Source: an uncultured Odoribacter sp. (GTDB taxonomy: Bacteria; Bacteroidota; Bacteroidia; Bacteroidales; Marinifilaceae). From it: a stretch of 64,000 nt of DNA. Under the pieces are notes generated by a model. That model did no database searches. It was not told where the DNA came from and was given only the letters and a program-made list of their open reading frames with translations. A program made the position numbers and the translations under genes. Positions 43,068 to 51,638 of the stretch are shown here, in pieces; position 1 is the stretch's first letter; the number at the start of each line of letters is the position of its first letter. The DNA lies in assembly GCA_900541415.1 (NCBI GenBank), contig UQJP01000002.1, positions 62,001 to 126,000 on the forward strand. The letters are read 5' to 3'.

Positions 43068-44138
43068 ATGAAAACATTGAAAAATATATTGTTTGTCCAG
43101 GCTTTGCTTTTGGGGTTGTTGCTGACGGGCTGTTATAACGATTTTGACGATCCTGCACCTGCGAAAATTTATACCGATGAGGATTTTGCCGGTAGCCAGA
43201 TTGTGCCGATCAAAACGGTGAAGCAACTTTTCTACGATAAGTATGGCAGTGGTAGCAGCTCTGTGGGGAAAAGCCTTGAAGTGACAGAGGATTATGTGAT
43301 AAAGGGAAAGGTAATCAGTAACGATGCCTATGGGAATATCTACCGTACGATGTACATTCAGGACGAATCGGGAGCTATCGAGGTTAAAATCGGTATTACC
43401 GGGGCTTATAACGAATATAAGGTAGGGCAGACCGTGTATGTGAAAACACAGGGGCTGGTGATCGGAAGCTACCGTTATATGCTCAGTTTGGGAATCGCTT
43501 CGGTGGACCCTGATTATGCCAACGGATATATCGATGTGCGCACTCTGATCAATACGATCATTTTCAAGGGAGAACACACGAAACTGACGGCTCAGGACAC
43601 TCTGGTGATCAATGCCCCGTCTGAACTGAATGACGATTATTTAGGCAGGCTGGTGCGTATCAACGGACTGACCAGTTATTACGGACGTTGGGACAGCGAT
43701 ACTTATCCGTCGTTCCTGGAGCAGGTGGATCAGGTTTACACGAACTATTCTTTCCTCTCTGTGATCAGCGACTGGAAGAAGTATGACGAAGATATGACCG
43801 CCCACGAAGCCGATCCGGAAAATGTGCCGTATCCTACGGAGCCGGCCTCTCCGCGTCCCGCTACGCTGGATTATCCGACTTATGCTTTTAATAGCAATAA
43901 TAATCGTTACTATGGAACGGCTTTATTCAAGTTCGGTGCGGGCGGCGCGACCAATCCCACTGAAAATTTGTTGGTACGTTCCAGCGGTTATGCCCGCTTT
44001 GCTTTGGATAAGCTGCCGGAAAACGGGGCGAAAGTGAATATCACGGCGATTTACACGAAGTATAGCGCCAAAAGTGGTAGTTATATCAAATACCAGCTTT
44101 TGCTGAACAATGTGACAGACGTTGTGAGTGCCGATTAA
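43068..44138 (+). CDS. DUF5689-domain surface lipoprotein
   Basis: About 356 aa. The ATG at 43068 (MKTLKNILFVQALLLG) gives lipobox Cys22 (LLTGC) followed by YNDFDDPAP, acidic as in surface-exported lipoproteins; the ATG 36 bp upstream would spoil the signal peptide. The DUF5689 region (about 50-260) has TVKQLFYDKYG, VIKGKVISNDAYGNIYRTMYIQD in outline, an OB-like fold, then a C-terminal beta domain. It resembles the DUF5689 part of the first gene, so the receptor gene is flanked in its operon by two related lipoproteins. Probably a surface binding partner of the receptor. Confidence 0.85.
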   Translation: MKTLKNILFVQALLLGLLLTGCYNDFDDPAPAKIYTDEDFAGSQIVPIKTVKQLFYDKYGSGSSSVGKSLEVTEDYVIKGKVISNDAYGNIYRTMYIQDESGAIEVKIGITGAYNEYKVGQTVYVKTQGLVIGSYRYMLSLGIASVDPDYANGYIDVRTLINTIIFKGEHTKLTAQDTLVINAPSELNDDYLGRLVRINGLTSYYGRWDSDTYPSFLEQVDQVYTNYSFLSVISDWKKYDEDMTAHEADPENVPYPTEPASPRPATLDYPTYAFNSNNNRYYGTALFKFGAGGATNPTENLLVRSSGYARFALDKLPENGAKVNITAIYTKYSAKSGSYIKYQLLLNNVTDVVSAD

Positions 44139-44162
44139 TCCGGGATTTCCGGGATAGGACAG

Positions 44163-44197
44163 GCGCGGCTTTCCGATGGGGAAGCCGCGCTTTATTA
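44163..44197. terminator. Terminator at the end of the nuclease operon
   Basis: GCGCGGCTTTCC / GGGAAGCCGCGC (one mismatch) with a 4-nt loop, followed by TTTATTATTTT. It also lies just past the stop of the convergent MFS gene. Confidence 0.85.
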
Positions 44198-44226
44198 TTT
44201 TACGGAGAAAGATTTCCGGAGGGGTA

Positions 44227-45510
44227 TTATTCTTCTACCCGGATGTATTTGGTGACGATGAAGCTGGGGATGGTGCAGAGCATGATCCACACAAAGAAAA
44301 GCTGGTAGCCGATGTGTTCCTGTAACCAGCCGGAAATCATTCCCGGTAGCATCATCCCCAGGGCCATAAATCCCGTGCATAGGGCGTAGTGGGCGGTTTG
44401 GTGTTTCCCTGCGCTGAACAGCATCATGTAGAAGGTCAGGGAAGTGAATCCGAAACCGTAGCCCAGTTGTTCGACTGCCACGCAGGAAGAGATGAGCAGC
44501 ATATCGGAAGGCTGCACGATAGCCAGGAACAGGTAGACGGCGTTTGGAATGTTCATGGCGGCGGTCATCCTCCAAATCCAATGTTTCAGTCCGTTCCGCG
44601 CCATAACAATCCCGCCGATGATTCCGCCTGTCGTCAGGGCGATCACTCCTATCGTGCCGTAAATCATTCCCACTTCCCAGGTTTCTAATTCCAGTCCTCC
44701 CGCTATTTTTTTATCCAGCAGGAAGGGACTGGCTATTTTCACCAGTTGTGCTTCGGCAAAGCGATAAAAAAAGATAAAGGTTAAGGCGGAAATGATGTGC
44801 TTTTTCCTGAAAAATTCGATAAAGGTTTCCGCAAAAGCTATGATAACCTGTTTGGGGGTGTTGGCTTTGGTGTTTTCCCGGTCTTTGGATGGACGCGGCA
44901 AGACGAAATGATGGTAGGCGAACAACAGGCAAAAAATAAAAGCCAGCAGGTAAAAGGTCAGCGTCCAGGATTGGGAGATAGCCTGCGCTTCACCCAGCCG
45001 GAGGGAGAAGCGTTTTTCGAGTATCCCGGCGAACATCACCAGCAGTCCCTGCCCGGCAATAACGGCAAGGCGATAGAACGTGTTACGTATGCCCACAAAA
45101 TAGGCCTGTTTTTTTTCGTCCAGTGCCAGCATATAAAAACCGTCGGCGGCAATGTCGTGGGTGGCGGAGCTGAAAGCCAGCAGCCACATGAAAGCCAGGC
45201 AATAGCGGAATGGCTGAGGCCCGGGGAGGCACAGGGCGACTCCCGCCAGCGCACCTCCGATCAGTATTTGCATGCTGACAATCCACCAGCGTTTCGATTT
45301 TAAAATGTCCACCAGCGGACTCCATACCGGTTTGATAACCCAGGGAAGGTATAGCCAGCTGGTGTATAGGGCGATGTCCGTATTGGAAATGCCGAGCTTT
45401 TTGAATAGGATGACGGCAACGGTCATCACCACCACATAGGGTAAGCCTTCTGCGAAATAGAGCGTCGGAATCCAGCTCCAGGGGGAGCGGGCGGAAGTGT
45501 TTGTTGCCAT
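44227..45510 (-). CDS. AmpG-like MFS permease
   Basis: A 427-aa inner-membrane protein with about 12 helices. The N-terminus (TLYFAEGLPYVVVMTVAVILF) and SSATHDIAADGFYMLALDE resemble the AmpG group of major facilitator carriers, which import anhydro-muropeptides for cell-wall recycling. It is last in a four-gene operon, 10 bp after the SpoIID gene, whose partner also points to peptidoglycan. Substrate not proven. Confidence 0.85.
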   Translation of the reverse strand: MATNTSARSPWSWIPTLYFAEGLPYVVVMTVAVILFKKLGISNTDIALYTSWLYLPWVIKPVWSPLVDILKSKRWWIVSMQILIGGALAGVALCLPGPQPFRYCLAFMWLLAFSSATHDIAADGFYMLALDEKKQAYFVGIRNTFYRLAVIAGQGLLVMFAGILEKRFSLRLGEAQAISQSWTLTFYLLAFIFCLLFAYHHFVLPRPSKDRENTKANTPKQVIIAFAETFIEFFRKKHIISALTFIFFYRFAEAQLVKIASPFLLDKKIAGGLELETWEVGMIYGTIGVIALTTGGIIGGIVMARNGLKHWIWRMTAAMNIPNAVYLFLAIVQPSDMLLISSCVAVEQLGYGFGFTSLTFYMMLFSAGKHQTAHYALCTGFMALGMMLPGMISGWLQEHIGYQLFFVWIMLCTIPSFIVTKYIRVEE

Positions 45511-45520
45511 AACCGGGGAT

Positions 45521-46828
45521 TTAGTATATTTTTTCTATTTGACTGTCTTTGAAATAGTGGGCTAATATCTGGCGGTAGGTGTATCCCTTCGATGCCATGA
45601 CCGCCGCTCCGATCTGGCAAAGCCCTACACCGTGTCCCCAGCCTGCGCCGTGGAAGGTGAACCCGCCGTCGTGTTTTTCCACGATAAAGGCCGAACTATA
45701 CAGGTGCGATTCCGATAGGAATTTGCGGATCACCAGTTCTTTCCCGATTTCCAGCGTTTTCTTGCTCCCGGTGATTCTAAGGCGGACGATGCGTCCCGAC
45801 ACCCCGCGTTCCAGAGGTTCGAGGGCGAGTATCGTCCCGAAATCCACGCCCGAACGTTTGTATATCAGTTCGGATAACTCTTCGGTGGTATAAGTTGTTT
45901 GCCAGCGGAAAAAATGGCGGGTTTCCTGATCGTAGTCGTTTAACACGGCTTGCAGCACGGTTTTATCGTCGGTATTGCAGAACGCGGGGGGCGAAGACAA
46001 AATCCATTGCCGGGCTTGTTCCTCGTCTGTCAGGTCGTAATCCGTTCCGGGCGGGGCAAAATCGTATACCCGGTCGAGGTAGGGATGAGGAACGGGTTCC
46101 CAGGTGTTTTCAAACCGTTCCGTAACCCCTCCGCAGCATTTCGAAAAACGGGCATCACAGATTTTCCCGGCGTAGGTCAACACCTCCCCGCAGGTGGCGT
46201 TCATCGCCCGGCTTACTTCCGGGGTATAGGCTTTGCTGATGCCCTGATAGCGTTGGCAATGATCGTCGGCACATACGTCGAAATGGGCGTGGTCTTCCCG
46301 GTCATACCAGCGGAGATAGGAGTCTTCGGTGGAAAGGCAGGAATGATAATCGCCTTTTATTTCGTTCGCTTTGGCTTTTTGTGCCAGCAGCCAGCTCCGG
46401 GAAATGACGGCATGGGCTTTCAGCAGTTCCACCGGGGAAGATGCACTCATTTCCGAGGAAATGACGCTTAAAAGATAATCTTCCAGCGAAAGAATGTCGA
46501 TCGCGGTCAGGTGCTGTGTTTCGTCGATAAGTTTTAACGTGCCCTTGAATTTCTGGCTTTCCGTCCGTTCCCAGTGGAAATTTATCCCGATAACAACGTC
46601 GGTCAGGTCGAAATCGCATTGCCCGTAATCGTCGGGGATAAGAAGCAACGGTAAAGTCACTTCCTGCACAACTTCCGGGCTTTCCAGCAGGTAGCGTCCG
46701 TTGGCCCGGCTAAGTGTGTAGCGTCCGTTGTATTTCCGGTTTGTGCCTGCCTGCGTATAGTTGCCGTTCAGCTGAAAACGAATCACGGGCGAAAATAAAA
46801 TGCCTACTTCTATGGTCGGTGTTGTCAT
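45521..46828 (-). CDS. SpoIID/LytB-domain protein
   Basis: A 435-aa protein with the SpoIID domain in the middle and C-terminal part (LEDYLLSVISSEMSASSPVELLKAHAVISRSWLLA in outline, near residue 135, and KCCGGVTERFENTWE, then GWGHGVGLCQIGAAVMASKGY near residue 400). In sporulating bacteria SpoIID cuts denuded glycan strands as a lytic transglycosylase; homologues in Bacteroidota are not linked to sporulation. No signal peptide is visible, which is odd for a wall enzyme. Its ATG overlaps the DUF4922 stop as ATGA. Confidence 0.88.
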   Translation of the reverse strand: MTTPTIEVGILFSPVIRFQLNGNYTQAGTNRKYNGRYTLSRANGRYLLESPEVVQEVTLPLLLIPDDYGQCDFDLTDVVIGINFHWERTESQKFKGTLKLIDETQHLTAIDILSLEDYLLSVISSEMSASSPVELLKAHAVISRSWLLAQKAKANEIKGDYHSCLSTEDSYLRWYDREDHAHFDVCADDHCQRYQGISKAYTPEVSRAMNATCGEVLTYAGKICDARFSKCCGGVTERFENTWEPVPHPYLDRVYDFAPPGTDYDLTDEEQARQWILSSPPAFCNTDDKTVLQAVLNDYDQETRHFFRWQTTYTTEELSELIYKRSGVDFGTILALEPLERGVSGRIVRLRITGSKKTLEIGKELVIRKFLSESHLYSSAFIVEKHDGGFTFHGAGWGHGVGLCQIGAAVMASKGYTYRQILAHYFKDSQIEKIY

Positions 46829-47766
46829 AAGTCGATCTGTTTGAGCCGGGCGGCGATCTTTTGCCAGGTATCCTCGCTGATAGTCACCTGGGAGAAAAGA
46901 TCGGCCAGCAGGGTGTCTGAATATTTTTCAAAATCTTTTTGGCGGGGGCTGATGATCAGGCCTGCCATGTCCACCGAGCCGGGACTGAACAACACCTTTT
47001 CGTCGCCTTCCGCAAAAAACTGGCGGGGACGCAGCAGTTTCCGGGGAAACACGCATACGGTCCACTGGCAGTTGTCGAACCAGGCCAGCAGGTTATACAT
47101 GGGTTCCGGGACGGAAGGAATATACTGTTGCAATACCCCGTTGAGTTCCCCGAATAGCTTGGTCAATAGCCTGTGGTCAGAGGCTTTCAGGATGATAATC
47201 CTGCGGAGGTAATTGTCGATTGTCGCTATGGAATAGTAATCTGCCTGCCGGATGATTCGCGTTAAATCCGGGTTTTCCACATCCGTTTCCGATGGCATGA
47301 TCCCTCTGGGAGCTATCTGGAAATGGAAATGATCCGGAGCCGAAGCCCCGCATTGCGGTCCGTTGTAGAACAGGGTGTAACCGGGCAGGTCGAAAGCGAG
47401 ATTTAGCATATCCGGGAAACGTCCTTCTATTTGCTGGGGTGCGTGTTCTCCGGAAGGTACGGTGAAATGCCGGGAAAAAATCGGGTAGGGATTGATGAAA
47501 ATGTGATAGCGTTCGCCATAGGGAATGCCTTTCTGCGTTTCGGGCATGTTGGCAGAACACAGAAAGCACCGCCGTTGCTGTAACGTGGCGGCATCTATTT
47601 TGGCATTGGTCGAAAGGATTCGGGCCGGATTGTATTGCAGGCTAATGTCATATCCGGGGAAATGGATTGTCCGGTAAACCACCTGTTCCAGGTGGGCATA
47701 ATTCTTTTGTGCCAGTTCAAAGGTCTGGAGCTGCGACCGGAATAGTTGTTCGAGTTGTTCTGACAT
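46825..47766 (-). CDS. DUF4922 protein, HIT/GalT-like
   Basis: A 313-aa cytoplasmic protein. A CFLC-type site (RRCFLCSANMP near residue 67) and the HIT-like motif CGASAPDHFHFQ near residue 145 resemble nucleotidyl-transferring enzymes such as GDP-L-galactose phosphorylase or Ap4A phosphorylase, where the His triad carries the nucleotide. It is therefore a candidate sugar-nucleotide or nucleotide phosphorylase. It starts 5 bp after the glycosyltransferase stop and overlaps spoIID by 4 bp, so it is translationally coupled to both. Confidence 0.8.
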   Translation of the reverse strand: MSEQLEQLFRSQLQTFELAQKNYAHLEQVVYRTIHFPGYDISLQYNPARILSTNAKIDAATLQQRRCFLCSANMPETQKGIPYGERYHIFINPYPIFSRHFTVPSGEHAPQQIEGRFPDMLNLAFDLPGYTLFYNGPQCGASAPDHFHFQIAPRGIMPSETDVENPDLTRIIRQADYYSIATIDNYLRRIIILKASDHRLLTKLFGELNGVLQQYIPSVPEPMYNLLAWFDNCQWTVCVFPRKLLRPRQFFAEGDEKVLFSPGSVDMAGLIISPRQKDFEKYSDTLLADLFSQVTISEDTWQKIAARLKQIDL

Positions 47767-47771
47767 GGCGG

Positions 47772-49157
47772 TTAATCTTGCTTCCGGTTGCCGGATATGC
47801 GTTTGGCAATTTCCAGCGTGCGTAATTTGTCTTTATAGGAATTGTAAGTGTTCAGCCGTTGTATGTCGAGGCTGGCATCGGAATTTTCGTCCCAGCGGCG
47901 GCATAAATATAAGGGCTCGTATATCCGCCCGATCCGGTATTCTCCGGAAATAGCCAGTCCCACGGCATAGTCTTCCCCATAGCTCACATTCGGAAATTTG
48001 AGTTCCCGGATCACCGGGGTATAAAATGCGCGGGGGGCTCCCAGTCCGTTGATACGCAGGGCGTTGTTGTGTCCGTTTTCCGGTGTCCATTCCCGGTGGT
48101 CGATGATTCCCGGCGGTATTTCTTCGAGCTTGAAATTAACCATCCGGTAACTCCCTACCAGCATGGCGCAGTTTTGGGCGTAGAAGTTCCGGACAATCGT
48201 TTCTAAAACGCGGGAGTCGATATACAGGTCGTCGCTGTCGAGCTGGACGGCAAATTTCCCGCAGGACGGATGCATAACCGCTTCGTTCCAGCATCCGCCG
48301 ATTCCGAGGTCGTGGCGCGGCGGGATATAGTGGATCAGTTCCGGATGCTGTGCAGACAATTGCTGCAACAGTTCCGTCGTCCCGTCGTCGGAATGATTGT
48401 CTGCCACGATGATATTATACCGGAATCCGGTTTCTTGTCCCAAAACCGACCGGATGGCATCGTCTATGGTTTTCACCCTGTTTTTTACCGGGATAATCAC
48501 CGAAGCTTCCACCGGGAATCCTGCCGAGAGGTCGGTTTGCCGGGAAACGGGGGGCAACCAGGCCCCGATGGCTTTCAGGTGTCCGGTGCAAGCCTGTTCC
48601 ATTTCCAGTTGTACGTTCCTGTTTTTAGGGTCTACGTAATCGAACTGTTTTTCACCCGATTTCCTGAAATCGGTTTCTGTGACCGTGTATAAAAATTCAG
48701 ACAGGCGGACAATGGGGCTTGTTTCCGATATTTTCAGCCGCAGGTCGTATAAAGAGGCATACCGATAGTTATGCTCCATGCGTCCGGCGGCCTCTTTGAA
48801 ACTGCTGCTGCGGAACAGCAGCAACGGCCCGAAGTCGAAATCGTCCCGCAGGCTGCCTGTTTGGTAATCTATCGTGGGATGAGGGCGGGATATGCCGTTT
48901 TCTGTTTTATAATAATCGCTATATAGCAGGCCGGCTCCGCACATATCCGCTATCCGGCACATGCGTTCCAGGGCATATTGTCCCAAAGTGACGGAGGATG
49001 TGCCTGTATGAATGAGCAGATAGGGGGTACGGATGTTTTCAGCGATTGTTTTTAATTGTTCGGTGGAAGGAAAAGCGGATAGCCGGGTCACCGGGAAATC
49101 TTCTGCGGTGAAAAAGTCCGAAGTTCCTATAATAAAAATACTAAGTTGGGGTGTCAT
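47772..49157 (-). CDS. Two-domain family 2 glycosyltransferase
   Basis: A 461-aa cytoplasmic protein. The C-terminal half (about 215-450) is a GT-A domain with ASVIIPVKNRVKTIDDAI, ADNHSDDGT and the metal-binding QLDSDDLY. The N-terminal half (about 1-200) looks like a second, degenerate GT-A unit, with LLYSDYY where the DxD motif would be and FGPLLLFRSSSF. I start at ATG 49157 (MTPQLSIF); a TTG five codons upstream is possible. It is first in an operon with DUF4922, SpoIID and MFS genes. Acceptor unknown. Confidence 0.82.
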   Translation of the reverse strand: MTPQLSIFIIGTSDFFTAEDFPVTRLSAFPSTEQLKTIAENIRTPYLLIHTGTSSVTLGQYALERMCRIADMCGAGLLYSDYYKTENGISRPHPTIDYQTGSLRDDFDFGPLLLFRSSSFKEAAGRMEHNYRYASLYDLRLKISETSPIVRLSEFLYTVTETDFRKSGEKQFDYVDPKNRNVQLEMEQACTGHLKAIGAWLPPVSRQTDLSAGFPVEASVIIPVKNRVKTIDDAIRSVLGQETGFRYNIIVADNHSDDGTTELLQQLSAQHPELIHYIPPRHDLGIGGCWNEAVMHPSCGKFAVQLDSDDLYIDSRVLETIVRNFYAQNCAMLVGSYRMVNFKLEEIPPGIIDHREWTPENGHNNALRINGLGAPRAFYTPVIRELKFPNVSYGEDYAVGLAISGEYRIGRIYEPLYLCRRWDENSDASLDIQRLNTYNSYKDKLRTLEIAKRISGNRKQD

Positions 49158-49209
49158 TACTTTTTTGTTCAAAACTAAAAAAAAATAAAAATAGAAACTA
49201 AATTTTAAA

Positions 49210-49217
49210 TATATTTG
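49210..49217 (+). promoter_or_regulatory. -7 element of sensor kinase gene
   Basis: TATATTTG, a perfect match, 38 nt before the ATG at 49256. A long A/T run upstream lacks a clear -33. Confidence 0.5.
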
Positions 49218-49255
49218 TATGTTGAATTTGAGAATATGGCCGTAATATCTTTTGC

Positions 49256-51214
49256 ATGAATAAATACAGATATAGGAAGTGTATATTTTTCTTTGTCATT
49301 GTTTTACTCCTTTCGTTACGGCAGGGTTATTCCAATGTGCAGAGTCAGAATAACCCCATATTGATCATCAGCTCTTATAATCCGGAAACCTACCGTACCT
49401 CCCTGAATATTTCTCAGTTTTTGGAGAAGTATAAGGTTTTGGGTGGAACTTGCCCGGTGGCGATCGAAAATATGAACTGCCGGAGCTTTTCCGAGGCTCC
49501 TGCCTGGAAAGGTTTGATGCATGGGATTTTGCAGAAATACACAGATGAACGTACTCCGGCATTGATTATTTTGCTGGGGCAGGAGGCGTGGTCGGCTTAT
49601 CTTTCGCAGGACGGTATCGAAAATAAAACGACTCCGGTGCTGTGTGGCATGGTGAGCCGGAATGCCGTTTTCCTGCCTTCCGATACGGTGAATTTGGAAG
49701 AGTGGGAGCCTGTGAGTATCGATGTGGAGGCCGATTATAAATACCGGGCTTCTCTTTCCGGCTATGTATACGAGTATGATGTAGAGAGAAACATAGAGCT
49801 GATCCGGGAAATGTTCCCTGAAACGAAACATATCGCTTTTGTTTCAGACAATAGCTATGGCGGGGTGTCGATGCGGGCTTATGTGAAGGAGGAAATGCGT
49901 AAATTTCCGGAATTGGATTTGATCCTGCTGGACGGACGTCAGCATACGATTTATACGATTGTGGACGAAATTACCCGCCTGCCGGAACAGACCGTTTTGC
50001 TGGTGGGAACCTGGCGGGTGGATAAGAACGATGCTTATTTTATGCGGAACGCCACTTATATGATGATGAGTGCCAAGCCGAATCTTCCGGCTTTTACGCT
50101 GGCTTCCGTGGGGTTGGGATATTGGGTGGTGGGAGGTTATGTGCCTACCTACCGGACGATTGGCGACGACCTGGCGAAACGGGCTGTGGCGATCATTGCC
50201 GGGGAAGCGAAGGATAAGGCAAAGCTGGAGATTATTCCGAACGAGTATGTGTTCGATTCGAAGAAGCTGGAAGAGTTTCGTATCGACCCGAAGCTTATTC
50301 CTGCCGGGGCGCAGATGATGAACCGGGATTTGACTTTTTTTGAGAGGTATTATTACCAGATATTGGGGATCGGCGGGGTTTTTGTGTTGCTGGTGGTGGG
50401 GTTGCTTACCACGTTTTACTATTATTTGCGTACGAAACGCCTGAAAGACAGTTTGCTGCTGTCCGAATCGGAGTTGATTGTGGCTAAAGAGCGTGCCGAG
50501 GAATCCGACCGTCTGAAATCGGCTTTCCTGGCTAATATGAGCCATGAGATCCGTACGCCGCTGAATGCGATTGTCGGTTTTTCGAATGTACTGGTCACCG
50601 GGGAGTGTTCTTTGGAAGAGCAGAAAGAGTTTGTGGGAGTGATTCAAACGAATTCCGATCTGTTGTTGCGGTTGATCGGTGATATTCTGGATATTTCCCG
50701 TTTGGAAACCGGACGCTTGAAATTCAATTTCGAGAGTTGCGATCTGGTGGCCCTTTGCCGGAATGTGCTGGCCACCACTTCTTATTCCAAAAAAGAAGGG
50801 GTGGAATATGATTTTTATTCCCGGTATGATTCTTATTTATTGGAAACGGATATTCAGCGGTTGCAGCAGATTTTGATCAATTTGCTTTCGAATGCCAACA
50901 AGTTTACCGAGTCGGGGAAAATCACCCTGGAATTCGAGGTGGACGAGGCGCATCGCATGGTGCAGTTTGCCGTGTCGGATACCGGTTGTGGCATTCCGAA
51001 GGAAAAACAGGAAAAGGTGTTCGAGCGTTTTGAAAAATTGGATGAATATGCCCAGGGTACGGGACTGGGGCTGGCTATTTGCCGCTTGACCATAGAGCGG
51101 TTGGGCGGAAGGATATGGGTAGATTCCAAATACGAGGGCGGAAGCCGTTTCGTTTTCACTCATCCCATTGCTCATCGGATACATTCAGGGAAAGACGGGA
51201 AAGGCAACGGTTGA
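49256..51214 (+). CDS. Orphan membrane sensor histidine kinase with periplasmic binding-protein-like domain
   Basis: A 652-aa inner-membrane kinase. A signal/anchor segment (about 9-25) leads to a large periplasmic region (about 30-365) that resembles an ABC-type substrate-binding domain (PILIISSYNPETYRTS, AFVSDNSYGGVSM). A membrane helix (about 370-392) is followed by HisKA with phospho-acceptor H430 (NMSHEIRTP), and HATPase motifs NLLSNANKFT, DTGCGIP and GTGLGLAI. No response regulator is encoded nearby, so it is an orphan. It probably senses a small extracellular ligand. Its 3' end overlaps the convergent recX gene by 59 bp. Confidence 0.9.
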   Translation: MNKYRYRKCIFFFVIVLLLSLRQGYSNVQSQNNPILIISSYNPETYRTSLNISQFLEKYKVLGGTCPVAIENMNCRSFSEAPAWKGLMHGILQKYTDERTPALIILLGQEAWSAYLSQDGIENKTTPVLCGMVSRNAVFLPSDTVNLEEWEPVSIDVEADYKYRASLSGYVYEYDVERNIELIREMFPETKHIAFVSDNSYGGVSMRAYVKEEMRKFPELDLILLDGRQHTIYTIVDEITRLPEQTVLLVGTWRVDKNDAYFMRNATYMMMSAKPNLPAFTLASVGLGYWVVGGYVPTYRTIGDDLAKRAVAIIAGEAKDKAKLEIIPNEYVFDSKKLEEFRIDPKLIPAGAQMMNRDLTFFERYYYQILGIGGVFVLLVVGLLTTFYYYLRTKRLKDSLLLSESELIVAKERAEESDRLKSAFLANMSHEIRTPLNAIVGFSNVLVTGECSLEEQKEFVGVIQTNSDLLLRLIGDILDISRLETGRLKFNFESCDLVALCRNVLATTSYSKKEGVEYDFYSRYDSYLLETDIQRLQQILINLLSNANKFTESGKITLEFEVDEAHRMVQFAVSDTGCGIPKEKQEKVFERFEKLDEYAQGTGLGLAICRLTIERLGGRIWVDSKYEGGSRFVFTHPIAHRIHSGKDGKGNG

Positions 51215-51638
51215 TGGTGTCGAGGTCGAACCCCTTTCCGGCAGCGAAGCGGATTAATTTTGCCTTGATGCGTATTGGAGTGTCGTCTTTTAACGTTTTT
51301 AGTTTTCCCCGTAATAGGGAGAGGCAGGTGGTGTCGTAATCTTCAGAGGGAAGCTGGGCTAAGGCTTCCCGGATAATCTCCGGATTTATTTGTTTTTGCC
51401 GTAGCATTTGGGCTATTTTTTGCCGTCCCCATTTGTTGAACCGGAATTTGTCCCGGGCATAGAAAGTGGCGAAACGGCGGTCGTCGATGAATCGGTGCTG
51501 TTGCAGGCTGCACAGTATCCGGGCGATTTCATTTTCGGGGAGTTCCCATTTTTTCAGTTTTTCCCTGATTTCCTGTGTGCAGTATTCTTTTTGGCTGCAA
51601 ATACCTGCTGCGATATTTAAAGCTTTTTCGGGTGTCAT
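51156..51638 (-). CDS. recX: Regulatory protein RecX
   Basis: RecX binds RecA filaments and limits their activity in recombination and the SOS response. The 160-aa protein has the three-helix repeats typical of the family (CTQEIREKLKKW, FIDDRRFATFYARDKFRFNKWGRQKIAQMLR in outline, and a third repeat). It starts with an ATGA overlap on the prmC stop, so it is coupled to prmC. recA is not in the window. Its last 59 bp overlap the sensor kinase gene on the other strand. Confidence 0.88.
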   Translation of the reverse strand: MTPEKALNIAAGICSQKEYCTQEIREKLKKWELPENEIARILCSLQQHRFIDDRRFATFYARDKFRFNKWGRQKIAQMLRQKQINPEIIREALAQLPSEDYDTTCLSLLRGKLKTLKDDTPIRIKAKLIRFAAGKGFDLDTINRCLSRLSLNVSDEQWDE

